Counted from the stretch's first letter, positions 48,193-60,775 are shown. The stretch is DNA of 64,000 bases from Drosophila persimilis (GCF_003286085.1 NW_020825289.1:21602001-21666000); one strand, 5' to 3'. Numbers and translations are program-made. The notes: generated by a model not told the origin, from the letters alone.

Positions 48193-51043
48193 TTAGTTCT
48201 GGCTTACAACGGCATTCACCTCCAGTGGCAGCTCATCAGGCCGCAGCTCCGGCGCCGTTGCCAATGCCGCCTCATCCGACTCAGCGGCCTCCAGCGGCAT
48301 TCCATTTCCTTGATTCGAGATACGAAGCAGAGACTTGAGTTTCGTTGCCTGGAACTTGTACTGCGAGAAAGCGAGAATGTTAAAGCGTTTAAAGAAAGTA
48401 GCCAAAAAGCATTTCGTTTTGGAGGCATTTGCTATTCGCGTTGTATTCGAGTCGACTTACTTCCGTGGGCAGCATCAGGTCCTGGGCCTGGCTCATGAAT
48501 CGATTGTACTGCTCCGTGGCCAGAGCGAGGCGACCCGTCTCGTAACAGAAGAGAGCAAAGTTCAGGAACACCAAAGGATTACGTCCGGCGCCCTGCTGGC
48601 CAGTGGCCATGCTACTGGACCGCTCGAGAGCCACGAACGCGTTGTCCACGTCGTCCAGCTTGCGCAGACAGACTGTGGATGGGGAGGAGTAGGGCGGATA
48701 TCATCTTGAGGACGAAATGAACGTAAGCATGGCTGGCTCCTACTTACGGCCCAAGAGCATGTAGCACTCGGCATTGTCCTTGCGCAGGTTTATGGCTGCG
48801 GCCAGCGTGTGAAAAGCACTGGCGTATTGTTCAGCTGCGTCCGAGATGGGGTGAAGATGAACAGATGCCCCGCTTTAGAAAAAAAAGGGCAAGGAACAAT
48901 GTGGGGAAGCGCAGCTTCCAGTTGGGCTTTTGGTTGGCACATTTTCCAAATTTATGAGATATGAGTCGCCTGCTGTACAGCAGCAGCAGCTCCCCCAAGC
49001 ATTTATTTGCATCTTTTGCCAGTGTGCCACTGGACTATGCCCTCTGTCACACTTATTGTTCCCATTGTCCGGCTGTGGTCCATTCATCGCGCCTCAATGC
49101 CCCACGGCACGTGCCTAACCCGGACTCTGCAATCCTACAAATAACAAGAACTGCATGCGTTCTTTTTGTAGAACAATGGTATTGGTTTCCAATTCCAATA
49201 AGCCCCGCTGTGAATTTCCACTCAGCTCAACCCAGCTTCTGCATGGACATCGGAGGGCAACATGTACATGCTGGCCACAAAGGGAACACAACAGTGAGCA
49301 AACCAAGTCTTTAGGATGGCAGACATCTTCGTTTGGAAAGGGAAATCGGTCAGAGGTGAACAGAACAGCATCAGAATGAATGGGCAATGATACGCATACG
49401 GATTTTCCGGAGTAACGAATTTTGGCAGTAAAGTTACTCAAATGAAAGACTTGAGGTAGCAGATGAATCGATTTGAATTTGTATGCAGTAAATATGTAGG
49501 GATTCCATCCCGCTGACCATACGCAAACCCATTGCTGGCCGCATTTGCATTGTACAAACTAAATGCAAAGACAGGACGACCACCACCGACTGTCAGTACT
49601 CACAGGCAATGTAGATGAGGCTCAAGTTGTAGAGAGCATTGTAATTGAGCGGCGAAAGCCAAACTGATTTTCGCAGCGATGAAACGGCCTGGAAAACGAT
49701 TAAATATTGAAATGCCATCAGAATGTCAAAGCGCCAGCGGGAGAGTGGCTCATTCAAGTGTAATTAAGCCCCTACCGCAATGAATTTTTGCTTCTTGAAG
49801 AAGCACAGACCAATGTTGTTCCACAGCTCGGCGATTTCCGGCTCGGCGTTTGCGATTTGGCTGTACTTGCTCAGGGCGCCATCCACATCGTTGCGGGACT
49901 GTCGAAGAGAACAACACCAGTACAACAGTTGATTGGGTTTGGGTTTGGGGTGCCGCAATTGTGCTACGCTACCTGCAGAATGGCGCCGAAGGCCAATAGG
50001 CCCTTTGGGGAGCATTTCCGTTCGATGACGACTTCCGCCAAGCGATCGTAGGCCTTTTGGGTCTCATTGATTTTCAAGTACAAAACGCTGATTTCAATCA
50101 GCACCTCCGCATTCTCCGGCGTCAAACTGAAATCAATTGTTGGGTGATAAGGGTCCACAGCAGAGACGTCATTAGCATCGCAATGCGGATGGATACTCAC
50201 TGCAAACAGTTCTCGAGGACATCGATGGCCTGCTGGTACTGCTTGTCCTTGCGATAAAGCTCTGCCAGCCGGACGTGGCTCTCCATCTTCTTGCCCGTCT
50301 GCACGGCCAGCTCGAAATATGCGCGTGCCTCGTCCTGCTGCTTCTTGGCCATCTCCAGCTGGCTCTGAGTGGTCGCCGACCGGTACAGCAGCTCGCCCAG
50401 ATAGTGATAGATCTCGTGATCCTTTCGAGGACTGCTCTGCTCGGCCTCGCGGAACACGTCCAGCGCCTGACTAAAGCGACCCATCACGTAGCTGGGCCGG
50501 GGTTGCCGTGGATGAGTGGACACGAGATTCATGAGTGCCTGGTGTGGGCTAATGACAATTGACTTACAGAGTTCGTCCGATTTCCTTGTACGTCTCGATG
50601 TTCTTCGGATTGAGCTCCACGGACCTTTGCAGGTGTCGCAGCGCCTCGATGTGGTTGCCCTCTTCGCGGTCAATTAGGCCCTGGGCGAGGGCAATCAATT
50701 AGAAAGAATACCCGGCATTAGCACCGCAACTTGGTACTTACCAGGACAAAGTACAGATACTCGGCATTCAGGTGACGATTCAGCTCACGTCCGATGAGAC
50801 GGCGGCAGCGGCTGAACTCGCGCCGCGTAAAGTAAATGTGGAGCAGCCAATCAATGTTGGCATCGCTGGGCATTTTGGGAGCTAAAAGCAAACACAACAC
50901 AAAAGCAAAGGTATGTAAATCCGCAAAGTTTGCGCACAGTTTGTAAATGAATGACAGGACTAACCTGGACGCACCACCTCCAGGCTGGGCAACTCGATGA
51001 TTCTGCCGTTGCAATTGATCCGCTCCGTGCCGGCCTCGTACAT
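48193..51043 (-). CDS. BBS4: BBS4, TPR subunit of the BBSome, 483 aa
   Basis: There are ten exons on the minus strand: 51,043-50,965; 50,881-50,742; 50,680-50,568; 50,491-50,201; 50,126-49,973; 49,898-49,776; 49,688-49,604; 48,834-48,748; 48,672-48,461; 48,360-48,193. All introns are GT-AG and the frame is continuous. Near-continuous tetratricopeptide repeats fill about residues 40-430. Typical BBS4 phrases include NIDWLLHIYFTRREF, LRHLQRSVELNPKNIETYKEIGRTL, PENAEVLIEISVLYL, ELWNNIGLCFFKKQKFIA and EQYASAFHTLAAAI. The length is close to vertebrate BBS4 (about 520). In the BBSome this protein helps carry membrane cargo in cilia; in flies cilia are confined to sensory neurons and sperm. A perfect X-box (51,110-51,123) lies 67 nt upstream of the start. 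Intron 7 (about 770 bp) is the longest. The exon-5 donor CAG|GTAGCG is weak but no better site keeps the frame. Confidence 0.95.
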
Positions 51044-51109
51044 TTTGGGGTTTATTCTACACAAAAAAAGGCTTTTCGATTTGTTTTGACTGGCAGCTTT
51101 AAAGGTTGG

Positions 51110-51123
51110 GTTGCCATGGCGGC
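51110..51123 (-). promoter_or_regulatory. RFX X-box upstream of BBS4
   Basis: In minus-strand sense GCCGCC-AT-GGCAAC matches the X-box consensus RYYRYY-N(1-3)-RRNRAC at every position. It ends 67 nt before the BBS4 ATG. RFX factors activate ciliary genes, including BBS genes, through such sites in nematodes and flies. Confidence 0.75.
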
Positions 51124-52149
51124 CATAGTGGTGTGGTGTGGATAGTTGTTGGGGGTAGGAAAGGGAGGGGACGGTAAACGACGCATTAGGGTTGCCTAGA
51201 AATGAACTTGTTAAGTGGATTAATGCCTGCTGGCCAAGAGCTGTCTGGCCGGTCCGAATTCGGGGCCTGTGCAAATTCCACGCCTTGTATTTTTAATTAG
51301 CTGCGACGAGAATGTCCAAAACTCATTCGAAGCTAATCGAAATGCAATAAAAACAATCTATAAATGCACTGGGCAAGGTAAGGTAAATAATTGCCAGGCC
51401 AAAGATACGAGTACTTTGTAGACAAGCAGTTTTTCTTTTTTCTTTGGTATCTCCAACAAGTTTCCACGGTACGCTCTTTGTTGTCGCAGCTCCTATCTAT
51501 GACACCGCCTAATTACTCAATTTAATTCACACCGACAAAAGTGGCAAATGTTTGCAAGCGTTCGCTTAGGTTCGGTTCGGTTCGATTCCATTTGCGGCCG
51601 TAATCGTAGTAAACATGTGATCGTGAGCTACATTTCAAGTGCTTACCTGGCCAAAACCAAAGCAATTAATGCACTAAATATCGTACAAGATCACCAAGAT
51701 AACCATCGGCCGCATGATCGCCTCGCTGATCTCAAAGCGTTTCCAAAACACGCTGCAACGGGAAGTCGCAATGCAATGCTTGTTTCTCCCGCTCCCGCGC
51801 GGACGTTTGAGCGATTGGCCACTGAATGGTACATGAGAGCGAGCGAGGGGGAGAGAGTTAAAGTGCAGTGCACCTGTGTCGGTATTTGGTGGGAGAGGGG
51901 CGAAGAATCCAAGCAGTTTCTGACACTTTCCTTTTGTGGTAGTGTGAATTAGGAAGAACATCAATGATATTGTTCGCCGCTATTGGCATGTTAGGCCTAA
52001 GAGATAGTTTTATGAAGAACAAAGAATCTTGCAACTTTTCGTTTTGCTAATTTTATTTGCGGCCTCAAGATTAATGTAAACGGTTTGCTTTCAAGCGTTT
52101 CAAAAATATATATTGTTTATTTTATTTTTCGCGCTAAACCCAGGGATGA
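51124..52149. other. Intergenic region upstream of BBS4
   Basis: Overlapping open frames near 51,548-51,964 on both strands show no domain and no splice support. I see no gene here. Confidence 0.5.
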
Positions 52150-52345
52150 GAATGTAAAATATCGATGCACAAAATTATATATCGATATGTAACTCTGACA
52201 AAAGCTTGCCACCATGAATCGATTCGACATTCGACAAAAGCTGAAATGTATGAATGATATCGTAAAATTGCAGTGCCGCCATCTGTGAATTGCTTCTCGA
52301 AATATTTAGTTCATCGATGTGCCGCACAGGTGGCGCAGTGAATTA
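52150..52345. promoter_or_regulatory. CGATA / CTCF-like motif cluster (candidate boundary)
   Basis: Within 200 bp lie ATATCGATG (about 52,159), TATATCGATATG (about 52,180), ATCGATTCG, GATATCG, CATCGATG and TTATCGG. With them are two CTCF-like cores, GCCGCCATCTG (about 52,276) and AGGTGGCGC (about 52,329). The mix of BEAF-32/DRE and CTCF-like sites is typical of Drosophila domain borders and housekeeping promoters. A 24-codon frame from 52,213 is probably meaningless. Confidence 0.5.
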
Positions 52346-55300
52346 TCGGCTTGTGAATGATATTTTTTCCACCGACGCTTTCTGCGAAAACCTAGAAACG
52401 AGTTTTGTTTTGATTATGTTTCTAAAGGGCAGAATAAACAAGAGAATGAATACAAAAAGGGAATAATTCGAGTGTGTCCATCATGGCCACATCTTATATT
52501 ACTTGGACATAGACGGGCTGAGGGGCCTGGGTTAGATGATGGGCCAGGAGGAAGTAGTGCTTAAAGAAAACATCCTGGAACAGAACCTCCTCCGATTCGC
52601 CAATCGATGGGTAGCATTATGGATCAGTCTTCATATTTTATTATTCTGGAATATTTCTATGTAAATGGCTTGATTTCCCGCTTTCAACTGCTGCATGTTG
52701 AAGTATTTGTTTATGCCAGCGCATTGTGTAAATTCGAGACGAAATACTTTTACCAAGAAATCAGGCAGAGAGAAAGAAGGTCGAATGCTCTTTTATGCTT
52801 AATTAAATTTCGTTTTGTCCTTCCGTTTGGTGTCTACGACTGTCGGGGTGCCAGGGGGGCGGGTGGCAGTGGGGGGGAGGCCTAAATCAATTATGGTACC
52901 ATTGTAAATATGATTTACACCCAACGACACTTCAGCCCGGTCGGCTTGGAGTGGGAGGTGGCGGCGACTCCTCGTTTCGTGTACGCACATTTGTGCGGCT
53001 AAAGGTCGTAAAAAAGCGACTTATACGGCATTCAGCAGAGACAGCGGCCACCCCCCCAATCAGCCTGCAGGCTGGGAATCATTCATGTGAATTGCAAGTG
53101 TCGCTCACGTTTGCTTCTGTGGGAGGTCGTAATTCAGTGGAGAGCACACAAGAGCAGAAGGAGCCGGGGCCCAGTCGTAAAGAAGCAGCAAAGATATGGG
53201 CCTGGCCTGTAGCAAATACGCGGGCTCGTACGCGTACGCGGATCGGGCCAGATCTGACCTTAGCTCCACTCTCTCCGCCAGCTGTGGCGCCCCCCAATTT
53301 ATGCAATCCCAGCGAGGACAAGGCTTTGTTCGAGTGCCCAGTTTATTATTTGTCCATGCCCAGACACCCAAATATAGTCGTAGGCAGGGGGCGGCAGGGA
53401 AGGGGCCAATCTGTGCCGAGACAACAGCTCAGCAGAGGCGGCAGGCATTTGGATATACGTGAGTGAACCGAATAAGTGTGCTTTGTTTCTGCCTCTGAAG
53501 ATACCCGAGCGGGTGGGGGCAGGGAGGGCCCTTTATGCCGCCTGCGATAATATTTAATCGCAAATTGGTGTTTACACTTTCGATGGGGAGTCGGGGTGCC
53601 CCGTCGGGGTGATATGGGGCCAGAGATTGGCAGGGCTTAGGCATGACACTGCTCGGCTCGGCATTGTTTTGTTTGCCCTGCACTTGGCTCTGGTTTTCCT
53701 GCCACAAACTGCTGCCGAAAATCTTTTGACACATTTTCGGTAGAGGGCCAAAGGTGCGGGGGGCCATTAGCATAACTATGGAATGTCAGGGACAACAAAA
53801 AGCCAACAAAAATTGTCAATTCTTGCAGCTGGCACTGGCACTGGCAGAATGTGGCTGTGGATCCTCTGTGGATCCTCCGCCTCGTCCTGTGCATGGCTGG
53901 AAAATATGCGTGTGCTGGTGCTGGTGCTGTGGCTGTAATTTATGTCGGGCGGATAAAAAACCAAAAAAAAAACCAACAAAAAAATACAATGAAAATGTTG
54001 TGGCATTCAACCAAGACCAAGAGTGAGTGTGACATCCATATACAGTTGCACAAAAACAAAAACAAACACAAATAGAAACAGAAATTGAAATTGAAATAGA
54101 AACACAGATACTCACACGCACACACACACAGAGAGGGAGAGAGGGAGAGAGAGAGTTGGGGGATGCGGCGATGCGGAATGTTTATTTGCTATAAAATTTG
54201 AGGCATGGCATGCAACGCTTATGAAATAGAATTTTTGCCACAGCAATGGAATGCCCCAGCAGCGCACAGGAGAACAGAACGAGGCATGCCGCAGCAGACC
54301 ACTTCATGTAATAACTCCATTCGAGCCGTTGGCCAGCGGCAGGCCGAGCATTTTCGAGCACATGAATGCAAATTGCTTTAAATGGCGAAATGGGAAATGC
54401 GAAATGTGATAGCATTCGGGTGGCGGCAAACATCAAAGCGAAATGCCCATTAAACATTCACCAGTTGAATTTTGTGGCATCAACAAGGGGCACAACGGAG
54501 TACGGATGTGTGCGTGGGCCTCTGATGTTGACGCATTTTGTTGCCCTGCTAATTTGACTTTAATAAAACACATAACGCAATTATGCTGTTGCCCCAAGAA
54601 GCGCCAGTGGCCCCATCGACGGCGCTGCTTGGGCCGGGGTTCAATAGGTTCATCGAAGGGTTACTCGGGCGCCTGCGGGCCCCCCAATGATTGATGGAAA
54701 GCAACGCAACAACCCCTCGAGTGCGAGGAGACTGTGGCTTTTTCGGTTAATGAATAATAATCAGGGGTCGGGGTTCGGGGTTCGTGGGTCGTGGGTCGGG
54801 GCAGGCCCATGCGCTGTGTGTGTGTGTGTGTCGCATAGGCTCCTTCCTGTCTCCCCTGCCACATGTTGAAAAGTGAATTCTGAGTCGTTAATTAATTAAA
54901 TTGTCATAGCCCCTTGGGCGCCACGGCGACAATTGAGAAATCTTCAGCTAGGTTTGCCATTTGAACTCTAAACTCTCCCTCTCCCTCTCTCTCCCTCTCT
55001 CCTCTTTGAGTGCCACTTGCGGTGGCAGGGCGGCTTGCTCCAAAAAACTAATGAGTTCGGTTCGACAGTACGTTAATTTTAACCGGAATTCACTGGCAGA
55101 AGCCAGCCCCCAGACACAGATATAGACACAGATACAGAGACAGATACTATTCCGCTCACATATGTATTCACACTCGACCGACTGGCCAAGTGAATCATGC
55201 TCGAGCGATTCATTCATAAAAGCGAGTAAATAATTCAATTTAGATCGAATGCGTCAGCTTCTGCTAATTAAAAAACAACTAGAGGGCCACCGATGCACGA

Positions 55301-55796
55301 GGTATCGACGCGATGGTACCCTAAAATATGTAGCAAGCATTTTGGAAAATATATAACTGCTTTCCCTTAGGTATGGACTTCCATTGATTGACATTTATTA
55401 TGCTTCAATTGTTAATAAATAATAATTACCCCTACTTCCCAGGGTTTAGGGTTCGCCAGGAGAAACACTTCTTGTTTGTCTAAAGATTTCCCAGGGCCTG
55501 AGGTTCCCTTCGATGGCAGGGTATGCGGGTGGCGCATAAAAACCCGCGAAAAGAGTTGCCTGCACCCTGACTGTGTGTGTGTGTGTGTGTGACGTCATGA
55601 AGGTCAACAAACAAACAATCCATGGAGATCAACCAGCCACCAGCCCCCATCGACGACGGCTGGTCAATTGAAGAGGTTAAATTGGTGTAGTGCCTCACTC
55701 CCCCTCTCTCTCTCCCTCTCTCTCTCTCTCTGTGTGTATTTGGGGTCAGGCTTAGTCATGTCCCCGGGGTGTTAATGCTAAGGCCCCAAAACGCCA

Positions 55797-55822
55797 GTGT
55801 GTGTGTGTGTGTGTGTGTGTGT
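55797..55822. repeat. (GT)13 microsatellite
   Basis: Thirteen perfect GT units. A CT-rich tract lies about 60 bp before it. Confidence 0.95.
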
Positions 55823-57734
55823 ACAGTTATGGCTGGCAATTATAATTTGAACAAATTATAAATTAATGCGTGCCGGTCATACGCCCGGTCGTCAAAGCAT
55901 AATTGTAATTGTTGACTTGCGAGTGCTTCGAGGGCATGCGGGGCACGGCCTTAACGGGGTGGGGGCAGGGGTGTGGCGTGGGGTTGTGGCGGGGTCTAAG
56001 AGCTCTGGAGAGTCGTCTGATTGTTGAAATTTAATCAGCAAATGCACTGAGTGTCCATGCGGGCCATCGTGTTGCTTTTTTCTGTCCTCGAACACCGCCG
56101 AGCCCTGCCACAATTCACCAATTAGGCGCGGTCAATCGAGCAGCCCATTGAAGGGTGTGTGTGTGTGTCTTAGCCGTCGGGCAGTTAGCGGCTCGATCGG
56201 GCAGCATTGTTCCCTTTTGAGGGGCAAGGTCCTGTTTGGGAGTACTCCTAATTACGCGTTCGCCTGCCCTCTGGTCACCGGTTCATCCCGTTTGAAGCCG
56301 CAGTCAGTGCAAACCCACTCGTACTCCGTAGAGCCACCTCCGATTCACATTCCTCATCAAAATTAGTTGTCAGTGCATAAACCGAGGAGCATGCTTGTGT
56401 ACCTCTGGGCTTGTATCTACTGAGGCGAAAATCAACGCCTTCAAAGATGGGTTTCATCTCAGAACAGAACTGTACTACTTCCTAGGGATGCTTTTCTCTC
56501 GGTGGAGCCATGACACCCTGGTGCATCGATGTGCGGCTGGTCAGGAAGTCTTGCGGCTGCTCTTGCCCAGTGGGTGCTGACAGCTCATTAGGCCGCCACC
56601 GTGTGAGGCAGGCAGTGCAGGCATCCGTCTTTGGGTCTTTTGCACCTTTCTGCCGCACCTGAAAGTGTGACAGTGAGGCGCGTGGTGGCCACCTCTTGGG
56701 CTGGTGCTTGGGCGTGGCACCCAACTGACAGATTTTGACAATGTGCGTCGGTCTGTAGATGCCTCGGCACTTGATGTCTGCCACTCCACGCCGCCTGCCG
56801 CCTGCCGCCTGCCGACTGCCGCCCGTTCGTTCAACCGCATCGGAACATGGAGAGTTGTCAACCAGTTGACAGGACATGGAAAAACAGCGTTAACCACATG
56901 TCCTGCCGAGTCTTAAGAGCCTTCCCTTTCCCCTCTCCTCCTCTCCTCCTGCATGCCTCTGTGACAGTGGCAATCACTTGATTTGATGGCCCACAACTGC
57001 AGGAGCTGCTGCGGCAGCCACATAAAATGCAGTTTCCATTTTTGTGGAAATTTGTGTTGCACAAAAGTCGGTGCTCTGCTGTGCCGTGCTGCTGTCCTCC
57101 CCCGCCGTAAGTTGTGGCATTTTTCAGGAGAATTAAGTTAATTAAAAAGTTGCAAGATTTGTGAAGTAATTATCATAAACAAGGCAACTGTGTGCCGCAT
57201 CTTTGTCGGGGGACTCTACGTCAGCTCCTGTTCGGTGGTACCTGCCCCGCCTCCCCCTCCCCCTCCCCCACCTGCTCCTGCTCCTGCCTTTGCTCTGTGG
57301 TTCGTCTTCTCCCAGCCCTTGATGGGGTCTCCCCGTTGTTGTTGGTGGCGCCTCTTCTCCCTGTGCGGATAAAGTTGGCTGCCAGGGAATATAAACACTT
57401 CAAGTCGTTCCGCCTGATGCGTTCAGCCAGCCACACGTGAGAGGAGGTGCTGGTGGTGCCACTTGCCAAAGGCAACTTCAAGGATGCTCCGCTCCAAATC
57501 TGAGAACCAAAGAGGGAGAGAAGCCAGAGACAGCCCAGAGAGAATGAATGCAGAATGGAATCAAGAGATATGTCAGATGGCAGTTGGCAGTTGGCAGTTG
57601 GCAGTAGCCGTAGCTGGCCATGTTCTGTGTGGCAGTTGCACAGTTGCACAGGTAGTGTGGCAGTGGCTGCACTGAGAAAAAATGAGCAACTACGAGACAG
57701 AGGAACACACTCGCCACAGAACAAAGGAGACGGT

Positions 57735-57762
57735 GGGGGGGGGGGGGGGGGGGGGGGGGGGG
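57735..57762. repeat. Homopolymer run of 28 G
   Basis: Twenty-eight consecutive G are followed by CGACG and a CA repeat. Runs of this length are rare in fly genomes and unstable in sequencing, so the exact length may be wrong. It is potentially quadruplex or triplex forming. Confidence 0.9.
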
Positions 57763-58489
57763 CGACGCACACACACACGTTGAGAACAGGTACAAAAGTG
57801 GAGCTAGCGGTAGCCACATCCACGTCACACCCACCCTCCCCAGCAGGCAGAAAGAAGTCATTGGAGCTCGTTGAGCCGACATTTTGTTATTGCCGACAGT
57901 TGCGGCCAGCGCTGGTGACACTTGAACATAACTGGGTTCTGGGCTCTGGGTTCTGGGCTCTCGGTTCTCGGTTCTGGTCTCTGGACCGCCTTTTGTGCCC
58001 CCGCTTGAGTGCACTGATTATGCACCAGGGAGCCCAAGAATCTCTCCCAGAAGGGGATTTACGGAGCGCGAACGAGAGAGTGGAGAGCCTCAACAGGACG
58101 CGCTACGATTTACAGCCTCTTATATTTGTTGGGGGTGCAACTAGGGCTAAGAGACTCCTGCCTTAACATTGTTCGTACACTTAAATAAACCTTTGACCTC
58201 GCAGATGATTAGACCTCAGTTTTGCTGATTTAGCTGTGCTCTAAGCTGATTGAACAGGTTTTATTCAGCCATAAATAAACTGCAGAGACAACAGTATTTG
58301 CATGCATTATTATTCATCTCTCGAACTGGAACATATTGCTGTTTCTGCTCTCAATCGCCAAGCAAAATATGCGATTACACGCGGAGAAAAAGCCCTGAGA
58401 GCCCCCGAATGTTTCCACTTCACTTTAAAAGTGTACATATGTACATATATCTATTGGATTTGCTCCGAGAGGGAAAATTGTAAAAGAAA

Positions 58490-60775
58490 GTGTTCATCGT
58501 TGAACAACCTTTTCTCACTTACCCACAATCTTTCTGTTCTTTTCTCATATTCTCGATTCTGATGAATGGTGATGAATGGGGATTCGACGACTTCGAAGTT
58601 GCGACAAAACCGCAAGCGAAACGCACAAAATGATTTCCAATAAGAACACACATTTTAGGCATTAATTTCCTAATTGGTAATGCCTCACCATATTATGAAC
58701 TTCACTTGGAACGAGAGCCCTCATTCCTTTTTGCTTCTTTTCTTCGCTGCACTATCCCATCATAGAGTGGGAGAGGGACAAAACTTGACGAATTTTCAAG
58801 CACGCACACACACATAGCTGGGGCTCACGTGATCAAACGAAGAAACATTTTAGATTTTGGCACACGAAAAAAAAGAAATGCAAAACTAATATGTTTTTCT
58901 ACACATATCTATATCAAACATTTTACATATATATCACACATTGCGGCACTTTTCCTTCTTAGATCTGAATTTTGTTCTCCATTTCGCCGCTTTCTGCGCC
59001 CCCGCAATTGATCAAACGCATTTTCCTGCATTAAAACACTTTTTCCTGCATTTACGTTTCATTATTGCACTAAACTTAACTTCACACATCTGCTGGGCAA
59101 TTTTCCCGTTTGATTTTTCGTTATTTTCCGGATTTTCACGGATTGAAGAGCGGAGCTGACTTAAAAACGCGCGCTTTGACCGGGTGAAAAAATTTGAGTG
59201 ACAGCGGTGCAAATGAGGTCATTCTATGCTCTTCTACTCCCACTCCTCTTCCTATTTGCACTCTCTCCCTCTCACTCTCGGCTACTTTTGCTAATACTAA
59301 TCTCCACTCCTTGCTGTCTTCCTCTGTTACTGCAAAGGGTCACGTCACCACTCTCTCCATTTCACTCCCACTCCCACGCTCTTTTGATCTCTCTTCGCAG
59401 TAGCATCGGAAGAAGACAAGGAGCATGATGAACTTACACAAGGTGGTCCGAGAGTCTGCTCTCGCAGTGCATCAAACGCTTTCAGTAGTGCTGAGCGTAA
59501 AACCCGAAAAAGAGTTAGAGTTAGACCACCTTGTGCAATTTCATCACGAGCAAAAGTGCCCGAAGCGAGCGTGGGAGAGAGAGAAAATAGGAAGAGGAGA
59601 AGGAGATCGAAGAACGCATTTGCACCGCTCTCACTCAAATTTTTTCACCCGGTAAATGCGCGCGTTTCTAAGTCAGCTCCGCGTTTCAATCCGGAAAATG
59701 GTGAAAAATCCATCGGGAAAATTGTCGCGCAGGTGTGTGAAGTGAAGCTTAGTGTTGTGATGAAGTGATTATATAAAAAGTGTGTTTTAGTGCAAGAAAA
59801 TCTGTTGAATAAATGCGGGGGCGCAAAAGCGGCATAATGGCGGCATAAATGCAGGTCAACGAAGGAAAAGTGCTTGTGATAAATGTACATATATACTAGA
59901 TACATATGTACATATTTGTAGGCAAACATATTATTTTTGCATAAATTTTTTTTTCATGTGTGAAAATCTAATCTGTGTTACTCTTTCGTTATTTCGCCTT
60001 TTTTCGTTTCCTTCTTCGTTTTCGCAAAAGTACCAAAAGCGAGCGTGGGAGTGAGAGAAAATACAGGAATGCAGGAAGCGGAGCGGAGATCGAAGAATTC
60101 ACTCAAATTTTTTTCACCCGGGACAAGCACGCGCTTGTAAGTCAGCTCCGCGTTTCTATCCGTGAAAATGCGGAAAATGGTGGAAAATCAAACGGGAAAA
60201 TTGTCGCGCAGATGTGTGAAGTGAAGTCTAGTGCAATAATGAAATATAAATGCAGAAAAAAGGGTTATTTAATGCACGAAAATGCGTTTGAACAACGGCA
60301 GGGCGCAGAAGCTGGCAAAATGGAGAACAAAAATGAAAATCTACTAATGTTTGATATATGTACATATGTATGTATGTGTACAAAAACACATTTTTTTTTG
60401 CATATTTATTTTTTTCGTGTGCCAAAATCTAAAATGTATTTTGTTCGATCACGTGAGCCCCAGCTATGTGTGTGTGCGTGCTTGAAAATTCGTCAAGTTT
60501 TGTCCCTTTCCCACTCCATGATGGGATAGTGCAGTGAAGAAGAGAAGCAAAAAGGAATGAGTGCTCTCCTTCCAAGTGAAGTTCATAATAGGGTGAGGTA
60601 TTACCAATGCCCAATTTTTGTGCTCATATTGGAAATTATTTTTTGCGCTTCGTTGGCGGTTTGGTCGCAACTTCGGAGTCGTCGCATCTCCATTCATCAG
60701 AATCGTCAGAATTAAGAATATGAGAAAATAACAGAGAGATTATTGGTAAGTGAGAAAAGAGAATGTTTTCTCTAA
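58490..60775. repeat. Multi-arm palindrome: inverted and tandem repeat of about 2.3 kb
   Basis: The left arm (about 58,490-59,330) is repeated inverted in the right part (about 59,500-60,775). Matching pairs include 58,509-58,560 with 60,720-60,775; 58,675-58,835 with 60,445-60,605, nearly identical; 58,845-58,930 with 60,350-60,440; and 58,965-59,200 with 60,110-60,335. A second, direct copy of the inner unit lies at about 59,545-59,990, so the right side holds two tandem units of roughly 455 bp. The centre (about 59,435-59,535) has its own small inverted repeat (ACACAAGGTGGTC / GACCACCTTGTGC). Read toward the centre, each outer arm carries a matching frame, DEW..DD.EVATKP..KR.K then stop (TGA at 58,594-58,596 on plus; TAA at 60,636-60,638 on minus). 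Candidates are a foldback-type transposon, an inverted gene-end duplication or a long-hairpin siRNA locus. Confidence 0.85.

Larger units (their letters stand above)
52346..58489. other. Non-coding region with many simple repeats
   Basis: No gene can be supported. CT/GT microsatellites (54,815-54,831; 55,703-55,737; 55,797-55,822), a G28 run (57,735-57,762) and TGGCAGT-type repeats (about 57,579-57,603) cause long low-complexity frames on both strands, such as 57,221-57,823 (minus). Confidence 0.6.

Noticed and set aside
57221..58166. Frames of 178-203 codons with poly-Pro or poly-Gly
   Set aside because: Driven by the G28 run and surrounding CCCTCC repeats; no gene structure.
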